Of a DNA stretch of 64,000 bases, positions 54,701 to 64,000 are shown in pieces. Every line of letters starts with the position of its first letter. The first letter of the stretch is position 1. The notes beneath the pieces are model-generated. The model did no database searches. It was not told where the DNA came from and was given only the letters and a program-made list of their open reading frames with translations. The DNA is from Steinernema hermaphroditum (Eukaryota; Nematoda; Chromadorea; Rhabditida; Steinernematidae). The stretch covers positions 15,252,001 to 15,316,000 of the forward strand of contig CM059622.1 of NCBI GenBank assembly GCA_030435675.1, given 5' to 3'. Made by a program: the position numbers and the translations under genes.

Positions 54701-57700
54701 TTCTTCTTCTTTTCCGAACTGCCTGCCCTCCCGTGTTTATCAACATCATCTAAGTTGTTTATCTATTTGACGCCTTCAGCAATGGCAGCAGCTGCTGCAG
54801 CGGGCCCTAGGCTAAGGGGGGCCTGGACAGTCCCACTATGGCTATTCTTGATACTGTCGGTGAGTTATGCTCCTCTTCTTTTAGGGCACCATCTTCTTTC
54901 ATTTTGTAAAAGACACTGATTTCAAGCCGAACCTCTACTATACGTGCACTGCCGAGAACGTTAAGCTCAAGGACTACAAGTTCGGCAGCCAGTTCAGGCT
55001 AGACGTTACGAAGAATCGTCGAAGAGCCTGTAGGTTCCATCCGGTCCCTTACAGTAATCAACGGATCTTTTTAGTAAATGCGGCAGTTCCCCCATCGGAA
55101 CAGTACGTCAACCAGAGTGCCCCTGTAGCCCTCAACGGTCACATCCACAAACTGTCCTGCTTCTTCAGTGGATAGTAAGTGTCTTGGCGAACCGCCTTAA
55201 GTGATTTCCCGACACGCCGTAATGGCCGGTTTTATGGCTGTCCGCTGGGGGACATTCCCTACATTATTTATTGATGGAACGGACGTTGTAGTGCTGACGG
55301 AGTTTGTAGAAACGTTCGCTTTGCAAATCGATTTTCGCCAAAATTAGGCCAAAAACTCGTTTTCACCACCCAGAAGCGACGGCGCTGTTGTTTATTAATT
55401 GAGCGCGCGCGCGGGCGATAACGGATTGCGGTGGTCATGGTGGTTAGACGGGGACGGTCATCGCCTTGGCAACCGACCGAAAGTGGGAGCGCTGACCCTT
55501 GCGATGAAGCGATCCGGACTTCCGGATACGGGCGGATTTGAGCTAATTGACTGATTTGTGAGGTGCGAGGAGTCGGGGGATTATGAGTGGGGGTCTGAAT
55601 GGAATGCAGATTTGGTCATATTTGGTGTGTATGGAATATGGTGATCAGGGTAGCCCTAAATAGGACACATCGGATTTCATTGTCGTCCAAATACAGTGAA
55701 AGAACGATCAATTTTCTGCCATTTTTTAAATGCAAAATTGCTAAATCAGTTATCCCGATAAGCATTTTAACTTCACCATGATCATGTCAACTGAAGGCAG
55801 ATCATCTATTCGCGCAGATCACTCAAATACGCACAAAAAAGTGCATCTATCACTCATGCATCTCATAGAGCCTTAATGCTGAAGACAAATGGATAGTGAA
55901 CTTTGATTAAAAACAAAAACATATAGTGGAAGATAGACCAAGCAAAGGATACGGTCAGGCAAGATTTTGATGGTAGCGTAGCATCTCTTCTGAAAATGGA
56001 CCGACTCCTGTGGGAAATGAGACGATCCGGAAGGATTATTTTGGATAATGCACTAAGGAACTTGTAAGCACCTAAAGACCTTCATTAAAGTTTGAACTCG
56101 CTCTCGGAAGGGGGCATATAGAGCCATAGACGATGATACTCGAATTCCCCAGAAAGACTAGTATATTTTGTTATAAGGCACTTGGCCGGGTACATCTTTT
56201 TTGAAAAATTCTCATATTCGCAGCTACTATTGAACCTGATCTCTGGCTGTGTACCACTTCTGATTGAATAGCTAACACGGTCAAAGTAGGTCTGTGCAAG
56301 GGCTTTTTTTCTGGGATGCCTCCAGTCGATCATTTTTTTTGGTCCGTCATTGATATGCCTATGCCGGTTCTTCTACGATTCTTTGTCCACCTCTTACTTG
56401 CCTGACCAGTCCGATAAACCCTTTTTCCCTTTCAGCCCTGAGCCAAAACCAAAGTGGTACCATAATGGCAAAGAGATCTCCGAAGACAACGCCGACGGCT
56501 TCATGTTCGAATCGTACGGCAAAACGCTCGTCTTCAACGTGTCCATGGCCAAGCAGGGCAAGTACGACTGCAAGTTCCCGACGCACGCCGATATCGATCG
56601 CAGCTTCCAAGTCATCGTCGAATGTAAGTGACGTCTTCAGATTCGTCGCGTTTATCGCTTTTGAAACTTTCTTAATTATCGCGGCGCCGTCGCAAAAGAA
56701 AAGGCGACGCCTTTGTCTCAGCAGATTTGGCGCGTCTCGCTGCACTTGGCCCAATTGCCCTGGGCCAATCGATCTGCGTCATGCCTATGAGACAAGAGGG
56801 AGAAGATGGCCTTCTAATGGGATTTTTTAGCTGCCCCCTATTGGCCCGAAGGACCGCCGCCCAATACGAACACCAGCGAGGGCGAGACGGTAACATTCAA
56901 TTGCCAAACGAGTGGAAAGCCGATGCCCTCGGTCACGTTCTACAAGAATGGAGTTGGTAAGTGGAAGTCAAACGGGGGGACAGAATGCACAGGGACCGGA
57001 TGGGTCATAGGCGATTTGCAAATCGATAGAGAAGATTTTTGAAGCTACATAAAAAACCTCTGTGGGGTCCCATTTGTTGAATCGACGGCATGATTCAAGA
57101 TCAGATCAAGCCAAATTCCATCAAAGGGTTGCTGGCTCTCTGGTCGGAACATGAGATGCAATTGTTCCAAGGAGGCGAAAGGTGAATGTTCGACAGAATC
57201 CGAACTTTGTTAATCACATATTTTTGTATGGCTTGGTCACCCATGAGTAGTTCTAGGTTCTAAGTAGCTCTAAAAAAAAGTGGTCCAGAAGAGCAAAGAT
57301 ACCTTGGAGGCTTCTATCCGCTATTTTGTTAGTAAATTTCGAATTTGAAGTGCTTAAATTTTTTGAGAGTAGTCAGCTCGATAATCGATCAACACTACCA
57401 TATCCTCTGCGAATATGGTACTACTGACATGAATAACATTAAGGGGAGATATAGAGCATGGATATGGCTCGGGTGATTGCGACGGGATCACCCTCAGGCA
57501 CGCCACTCATGGATTGGCCACGAATGGTCGTGGAAAGTTATAACCGCCCATTTATGTCCATATCTATATCCCTGTTGTATATCTACCCAAAAGTGAGTTG
57601 AAAAGCAGCTCCGTAAACAAACAACATCGAAAGTTTCACGTGGGAAAGGAACGATCACCCACAGCGTTCTCGTTCTTCATCATTTTGAGGGAGGCTGCAT

Positions 57701-60700
57701 CGTTTTTGAGCCTTTTTTGTTTATGCTTACTTATAAATTCAATGATCTTTTGATATATAGCCTGATATACCGTTTCCTTAGATGTTGTTCCGTTCTGTTT
57801 TGCACAGTGCAATGAAAGTCCATTGCCCCTAGAGTCCATTCCACTCCGATCATGTCGACAAAACATAAACTGTTTCCCTTTTAGCTATGCTCAAGCCGGA
57901 ACCAGGAGAGAACTGGGTGATCGACGGCTCGAAGCTGACCATCTACGACGTCAAGAAGGGCGTGCACGGTAAAGGCGACAACGCCGTCTATCAGTGCAAG
58001 GCCGAAAACAAGCACGGCTATCTGTGGACGAACTTCTATCTCAACCTGCTCGGTAAGTGCGCCTCGTTGACGCCGCTCGCGTCTTTTACGGAAATAGAGA
58101 AGTGTCGCGTGAAGTGTTTGCCCTGTTGCATTCAACGTTTGATTATTTGTTCGGCGACGAGCCGAAGGACAGGTGAACGAGCAATTATGTGCACTCACTC
58201 GAAAGGTACTCTATCGATCGGAGTTGTCGCAACACGACACGCCACCGGGGCGTGTGCAATCATACCTTTTACGAATGTGAATCGGTGGGCGCAAAACGCG
58301 AATTAGAGCTCGGATGGCCGAGTGGCGGCAATTATTTGACGATTTGGTGATGATGGAGAGGAGGAGGGAGAGAGGGTGATTAATGAAGGCCTTGAAAAAA
58401 GTCGGGCACGGGTAATGCAACATTTATCGGCGATTTTCTTTCGGGTTTAGAGGGAAATGGCGAAGGGTTATTTGGCGATGAGTGTGGGGAAATGTAATAC
58501 GATAAGAGGGGCGGAAATGAGAGGACGCTGAACGTAAAGAACCAAGAGCCAGACCTACGATGAGTCGGAATGGTCTATGGGGGTTGTAGGAGAATAAGAC
58601 CCAGGGAGAACCGAGCTGGGTCTTTTCCTACCGGGCCTTTTTCTCCCAGGGTCTTTTTCTCACATAATTCGTAGGGAAACCAGTGTGGTTTGAACAACAA
58701 AACAAATGCATGTCACGAGGGAACAGTACGACGAGGATCTAGCTTCCTAAAACCTGTCATGGCTAGCTAACCCTTTGTTATCTGAAGACATGTGCCATTT
58801 TGATTAGGGTCGGCATTCGAACCAATCGAACTTGCATCGAATCAAATCGAATAGTGTCAGAAAAAGCAGCTTATCAAGCATTCCGCAATCAACAGGATTA
58901 AAGAAAACAAACACGAGAAAAAAACGCAAGAACGGCACAAATAACGTACAGGCATAAAATCAACAGGCTTAGGTTTCAGTCTAAGCCAAACCAGGGTTTG
59001 CCTACATGCCTGTAGTTGCGGTGGCTCCGGCGAACCCCGACTTGGCTTAGGCTCACGCTTAAACGTACTTAAAACCTGTTGATTTTATGCCTGTATGTGC
59101 TTACACGTATGGGTTTTACCTAAGTTTAGCAAGTACCACTATTATAACTGGTTCTCCTACAATCCCTTACCGGATCGCTTTACATAGTCGGGGCAATTGC
59201 GCCTGTTCGCGAGGAGCGGTGGGAAGAGAGCGCAAGCGATCCAAAAAAACAGGCCCTATCTTTTCTCCAACCAATGTCTCACCTCTGCCAGGATACTTAA
59301 AGCTATCACCGGTCCATGCCCTTTCATTGATTCGCACAGCTTGAAATGTCATTCTTCCTTAGAAAATGTGGTTTTTGGAAACTGCGAACGCCACTATCTG
59401 GACAGGACTTCTTATTATACTGAATCATCATTACGAAGACTAATTTCTATCCTGATTTCAGCATTCAAACCGCAACTTCTCAGCGACTCCGGCGAAGTCG
59501 AAGCCGTCGAAGGCAGGGCCTTCGAGCTCGAATGTAAATTCTTCGCCTCTCCGGTCGCCAATGTTAGCTGGGAAGCGCCACCTCTTCTCGGAACCCCGCA
59601 TACGGTCATCCCCGTCGACGCCCATGGAGTTGGACGACTATCTATCGCTGGTGAGTCCGGTATCTCCAAGATCCATCATCCTCGGCATCACCTTCAGAAG
59701 TTACCATGGACAGCGAAGGTGAATACGTCTGCATCGGAGAGAACAAATACGGCAAAGCCGAAGGAACATCGAAGTTGGTGGTCCGCAAACCTACTCGTCT
59801 TCCACCAGACGACAAGAAGGAGCGCGTCATCGTCGCCGGAAAAGCGCTGGAGTTGGAATGTGAAGCGGAGCATGATCCGCATCTCGAAGTGACCTACGAG
59901 TGGCTGGTCGATCAAAGACCGATTCCCGAGAAGCTGATGGAGGACGAGCACTACAAGATCACCGAATCCAACTCGCTGATAATCACTAGGCCGGCGATGT
60001 ATGATACCGCTGAGTACACCTGTATTGCCAAGACTAAGCTGGATGAGGCTAAGAGAACGCAGAAATTGAGGATAAAGGGTAAGAGCCTTGTGGGAATCTA
60101 TCGAAAAATGGGCCTATTCGCTCTGTTTTAGATGTGCCGAACCCTGTACATTCCGCATACGTCAAGCACTGCGATCCGCACAACCTGGTCGCTTCCATCT
60201 TCATCGAACATATGGAGGACGCCAACGTGATCGAACCGATCAAGGAGGTCTGGATCCAGTACATCTCCGATCCCGACGTCGACGAGCACGCCTGGAAGAC
60301 TCTGCCTATCGAGTTCTTGGCGCAGAATCACGAAATCGTCGAGGGAGACAGCCGAATGGTCCGCGGAGAAATCGTCGTTTCTATTAAGCCATTCTCGAGG
60401 GTAGGCTTAGGCACGTCTGATCACTTCTAAAGTGACCTATAGGACCAATACCGAGTCTTCGCCCGCAACGACGTCGGCGATAGTTCGCCACTTCGCGTCA
60501 AAGGAAACTGCGACGCACCGGCCAAGGAACCCTTCATGAACCCCACAGATGTCCGCGTCGAAGGCTCCCAGCCCGATAACCTCATCGTCTACTGGAAACC
60601 ACTCGAAAGAAGAGACTGGAACGGACCTAACCTTGTCTATGACGTCATGTACCAGCACGGAGATGCCTCCCGCGGAGGCACATGGACCAACATCAGTGGA

Positions 60701-63323
60701 CTAAGACCCGACTCCGATCATGTAACCATCGATCTTTCGGATGATAAGCCCTACGAAGTGTACAATGTCCAGGTGGGTACCCATTCCCATGTAATCAAAG
60801 CTACTTACGGTTTGTACAGGTTGTTGCCCGCAACGACGAAGGCATGTCGAAGGTGAGACCGAAGATCGTGTCGGGACGCACGGGCGAAGGCGATCCGGGA
60901 GTCACACCCGAAGGCTTCAGAGTGACCAATGTGGGAAGGACGACGGCGGAGTTCCAGTGGAAACCGGTGGATCCGTCGGTGGTTAGCGGAAATTTCGTCG
61001 GATATAAGGTAAGCCTGAAAATATCAAGGTAGAAATACACCAAAAAGGTCTAAAACTCTAATCCCTACCCAAAAAAACTGGAAGAAAATGAAGTATTTGA
61101 GTTAAATCTTGAACTGGAATCCAAAGTCAAACAGGTTAACCCCTTTCGGTTGAAATGGGGCTAAGCGCAAACACCCTATAAAGCATCATTATTTATGAGG
61201 TGGAACGGCCAGTCGTATGCTAACCTGTTGAAGGGGTAATTACGGTGTTGTGGTCACGCATGGGTGAATTGTTCAATTACGGAAACAACACAGACGTAAT
61301 TGGTTATGGCGCATGAGTGCGGATAGACAGCAGCTCCACATGTTTGTATAAAAAAGGCTACGGTGACAATGTGATAGTAGCCAGAGATAGATCGGATAGG
61401 CAAGCCTCAAACCGATCCGTTAGCCGCTCAAAGGCTCACGGATCGGCTGAGCCACTGGCCAGCTGGTACAACCGGTTGAGACAGGCGACACATCGGCAGA
61501 CTGAGCCGATGGTCATCTCTGATATCATATGGGCACGAATTGATCGGATTGACAAGTCGTTCAGCCAATCTGGCATCCTATCGGTCAGCCTAGGGCTTTC
61601 CGTCTACAGCTCATGGATGAGCTTAGCCGCTGGCTCAACCGGTGGAGACGTCTCTGATAGGAAAGAAGACATTAAGAATATGATGTTCTGAAGGCTCAAA
61701 ACGACCATGACTTCTTCCAGATCACACACTGGCACGAAGACGTAGGAGATGACTACGACGAGGAAGACGAAGAGACCTTCCGAAGACGGCGAAGAAGCGT
61801 CAACCGTGCGGAACGCGATCTGTCCGCCGTTGCCGACCACCCGCCGAGCAATCGGAAGAGCATCGTCTTCAGCAAGGACGTCAACTCGGGCATCGTGTCC
61901 GGACTGAAGCCGAACACCATCAACTACGCGCAGATTTCCGTCGTCAACGGCCAAAACGAGGGTCCCCCCTCAGAGCCCATCTCGTTCCGCATGGACGAAG
62001 GAGGTACGGTAGCGACGCCGACAGGCGCAGATCTAATCTATCCTATATTCAGTGCCAACACCAGTGCAAAAGCTGGGCGCCTATCCGATGAACAACCGTT
62101 CACCGGCGGAGAAGGGTGTCATTGTGGTACGGTGGGGTAAGCCACGCAACATCAACGGAAAACTGACACATTATACCGTGCAGAGATGCTCTGTGGTATG
62201 TGACGAATAGACATGAAACGGGCTTAACTGCTAGTTTAGGATGATAACAGCTGTCTGCCGCCAGTGGAAGTCTCGGCCAAGCAGAACCAATATCGGCTTG
62301 ACGGCTTGGACAACGACCGAGACTACCGTATCAAGGTGATAGCGCACACGGCGGCCGGAGAAGGAACACCCAATTCGGTGGATGCCCACACCCTCCCGAC
62401 CAGCATCCTGACGGATTGTAAGTTTAGATTAGAATTTTGGGATCTCTTGGGGTTTAAAAACAAGAATCTGAGAACATAATCCAACAAGCCAACAGGCGGA
62501 TTAGAAAGCGTTTAATAAGCAACAAAGCTTCGCGCGCCTTTCATTCCATCGGTCTCAGCTGTGGCGCGTATAATCGGATATTAACTGGCTAGGCGGTCCC
62601 AGGCCTTGCCGGGACCAGGTCACCGCCCATTTCGGCGCGGCTGTCACCATCGGCCACCACAATTGATAGCGTTAGTGTGCTGGTGTTGGTGGTGCGCACG
62701 CTTGTCAGCTTCAAAAAACAATGACGACCTACTGCTCCATCTTCCTGTTCCTACCGATGCTCGTTGCAGTGGAGCCCGAAGTTCCGGTGCTCTTGGAGGG
62801 CGGCATCGGCGAAGACCACATCAACGTCACATTCGTGCCCGGCGAGTTCAACCGCGATGCGAATCGGCCCGTCGGAAACACGCACTATGTCAAGTATCGT
62901 CCAGAAGGCGAAGAGGAGTGGCAAGTGGCGAAGCCCGAGCAGGACAACCTCGATGTTAGCGTGGCGAATCTGGAGCCAGGCACCAAGTACGAAATGGCCG
63001 TTGTCTCGGTGCAGAGAGACGGAGAAATGACCAGAGAGACGCCCTCGCGAATTCATCACATCTCCACAACGGGATACGGTAGGTCCTAGCGGAAGCGACG
63101 GCTTGTTTTCGAAGCAGACGCCTCTTTTAGGCACTCGTTCCGCGCGGATCTGGTGGATTCTCTTAATAATCGCGTTGATCATCCTCCTCCTTTGCATTCT
63201 GTGCTGTGTGTGTGCGCTGGCGCGCCAACGAGGCGCCAAGTACCCGGTGTCGGAGAAGGAACGCCAACAAGGACGTGAACGCATCCTGCCCACCGGACGC
63301 AGCTTCGGCGAATATGCTAAATC
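48793..63323 (+). CDS. sax-7: L1-family neural cell adhesion molecule (neuroglian/SAX-7 type), 3' end outside window
   Basis: Single-pass adhesion receptor that positions and maintains neurons by homophilic binding and anchors to ankyrin. Exons: 48793-48847, 49916-50096, 51967-52157, 52207-52388, 54885-55029, 55075-55174, 56436-56623, 56831-56956, 57885-58052, 59462-59650, 59698-60078, 60132-60400, 60443-60772, 60820-61008, 61721-62003, 62053-62195, 62240-62417, 62770-63078, 63131-63323. Every join keeps frame, giving 1266 codons so far. Order: signal peptide ([13 protein letters not shown]), six Ig domains to ~635, each with its two cysteines (for example [25 protein letters not shown]), five FnIII domains (~637-1202), a membrane helix ~1209-1232 and a basic tail with [15 protein letters not shown] at 919-923 in FnIII-3 is a furin-type site, where L1 proteins are known to be cleaved. 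The ankyrin-binding FIGQY region should lie beyond the window. Orthology to sax-7 is inferred from architecture. Confidence 0.93.
50097..51966 (+). other. Large intron of the L1CAM gene (Ig1 split)
   Basis: 1870 bases splitting the Ig1 domain in phase 2 (CCA-TA/C-TAC). It contains a GCTAGCTAGCTAGC run near 50630-50645 and AT-rich DNA, with no gene on either strand. Confidence 0.7.
52785..52866 (+). repeat. tRNA-derived SINE, copy 3 (head only)
   Basis: Plus-strand match to the tRNA-like heads of copies 1 and 2: GTGTGGTTCATTGCGAGCG, then GATTTGTAATCGG, then B box GTGGGTTCGATTCC. The body seen in copies 1 and 2 is missing or too diverged. Its insertion in a large L1CAM intron is harmless to the reading frame. 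Confidence 0.6.
54782..54859 (+). CDS. Possible alternative first coding exon (second signal peptide) of the L1CAM gene
   Basis: An ATG after a CGCCTTCAG acceptor (54770-54779) opens a 26-codon frame: [16 protein letters not shown], then a hydrophobic core [10 protein letters not shown], then a GTGAGT donor in phase 0. This looks like a signal peptide. The next phase-0 acceptor is that of the Ig2 second-half exon at 54885, only 25 bases on, and joining them stays in frame (LS/GTIFFHF). Caenorhabditis elegans SAX-7 has a short form lacking the first two Ig domains, made from an internal start; this exon could serve the same purpose. The very short intron is the weak point. Confidence 0.4.
55175..56435 (+). 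other. Intron of the L1CAM gene (Ig3 split)
   Basis: 1261 bases with no repeats or genes recognised; ends CCCTTTCAG. A GC-rich patch lies at 55380-55560. Confidence 0.65.
58053..59461 (+). other. Intron of the L1CAM gene between Ig4 and Ig5, with a MITE
   Basis: 1409 bases. Holds the palindromic element at 58947-59095 and a repeated 'gggtctttt(c)ct' string near 58615-58665. The open frame 59197-59892 runs into the following exons but is not coding before 59462. Confidence 0.65.
58947..59095. repeat. Palindromic MITE-like element
   Basis: The left end TACAGGCATAAAATCAACAG is repeated inverted without mismatch at the right end (CTGTTGATTTTATGCCTGTA), with a second inner inverted pair CTAAGCCAA/TTGGCTTAG. 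Total 149 bases, no coding capacity. Perfect terminal repeats suggest a fairly recent insertion. Confidence 0.8.
61009..61720 (+). other. Intron of the L1CAM gene inside FnIII-3
   Basis: 712 bases. 61370-61660 is rich in 'gccgct.gctca', 'accggttgagac' and 'accggtggagac' strings in both orientations, like an old inverted-repeat element. A 124-codon frame runs here by chance; it carries no FnIII signature. Confidence 0.6.
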
Positions 63324-64000
63324 GTATGTTTGAGGGTATTAAAATGGCGCCGGGAAATTGGCAGTGCCCTCTGGGGGGCGCACCGTCCAAATGAGTTTCG
63401 GACCCCCGCGGTGTTGACGTTGCAACGGACACAAAACAAAGTTTCTCCAGACGGCGTGGGCTTATGGTAGACGGAAATTGAATGTTCCAGACGTCTTTGT
63501 ACTCTGGATTTAGTAGTTCCTTCAAAAGAAGGCTAGAGGAGAGGCTCTTCCGCATTCATTTTAGACGCCAGACCGGTCGGTATGAGACGGTCAGGGAGAA
63601 ATGAGTGAGGCCAATCTCAAACTTCTAAAAGAGGTCCTTTGAGACTGCCTGTATGGCACATTTCGTTATGATTACAGTGATGAGTATCAGTGATCGTTGG
63701 GTCTAGCCATAAGAAATGAACAAGTCCTACTAGATATCTAAAGAGATCCAATGCTCACAATGAAGTTTTCCCTAACTTTTTGGGGCACAATATGAGACTC
63801 TTCCGGTATGGAAGTTGAGTGTATGCTTCGATGTTCGGCAAGGTTTGGTGGTCACAAATAAGGACTTTCCTGACTGTCCTGGCTGGTTCTAGCAGGCTAG
63901 AATTCTAGCCAGTAGTGGTAACCAACGATATGAGATTCTTCCAGCATGAGAATGGAAGTTAAATCGGGGTTTTGGTCTTGGTGGTCAAATGAGGACTTTC
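63324..64000 (+). other. Start of the next L1CAM intron, cut by the window edge
   Basis: GTATGT donor at 63324, then no acceptor followed by a sensible cytoplasmic-tail exon. It carries two diverged 'tggtcac/aaa(t)..aggactttcc' segments (63845-63875 and 63980-64000). Confidence 0.6.

Larger units (their letters stand above)
52389..54884 (+). other. Large intron of the L1CAM gene (Ig2 split) with SINE and candidate alternative promoter
   Basis: About 2.5 kb. Holds the SINE at 52785-52866, a GC-rich stretch at 54190-54660 (CGCGCACACGCGCG, GCTGCTGCTGCTG, CCGCCGACGCCGCCGCCG) and, at its end, the possible second first exon 54782-54859. The GC-rich part just before that exon would suit a promoter. 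Confidence 0.6.

Noticed and set aside
61317..61691. 124-codon frame within an L1CAM intron
   Set aside because: It lies between exons that join in frame without it and is made of repeat-like sequence.
62606..62959. 117-codon frame over an L1CAM FnIII-5 exon
   Set aside because: It is a shadow in another frame of the exon starting at 62770.
1..64000. CRISPR arrays, rRNA genes, bacterial operons
   Set aside because: No regularly spaced identical repeats or rRNA sequence were seen; gene structure is eukaryotic throughout.

Overview
This window is nuclear DNA of a nematode. The evidence is spliced genes with short introns and TTTTAG/TTTCAG acceptors, a tandem array of 7TM chemoreceptors of the nematode Str/Srh type, a head-to-head pair of small heat shock genes, a Skp1-related (skr) gene, an eIF4E (ife) gene and an L1CAM/SAX-7-type adhesion gene. 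All gene structures below were read by eye from splice sites and reading phase, with no database search. The species cannot be named from the sequence alone.

Layout. 0-8.3 kb: a tRNA-Val, then four apparently intact and one 5'-truncated chemoreceptor genes on the minus strand, with duplicated intergenic DNA. 8.6-9.2 kb: a decayed transposase. 9.4-10.3 kb: an intronless gene of unknown function. 10.6-21 kb: a gene-dense stretch with a multi-exon disordered protein gene, eIF4E, a Skp1-related gene and, scattered between them on both strands, six very small single-pass membrane proteins that all end in valine. 21.3-30.7 kb: tRNA-Glu/tRNA-Asp pairs repeated three times, a tRNA-Gly, a divergent small-HSP pair sharing a heat-shock promoter, a chimeric gene that carries a captured piece of that HSP, and a pair of long inverted repeats around 3.3 kb. 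30.6-48.8 kb: about 18 kb with no convincing gene, containing decayed tandem duplications and homeodomain/POU-type site clusters. 48.8-63.3 kb: one large plus-strand gene for an L1-family cell adhesion molecule (signal peptide, six Ig domains, five FnIII domains, a membrane segment), running off the right edge in its cytoplasmic tail.

The points most worth following are the cluster of valine-ending micro-membrane proteins (11.4-20.9 kb), the membrane protein/alpha-crystallin chimera (24.4-25.1 kb), the possible second signal-peptide exon inside the L1CAM gene with only 25 bases before the next acceptor, and the long inverted repeat whose two arms both keep an open 55-codon frame.
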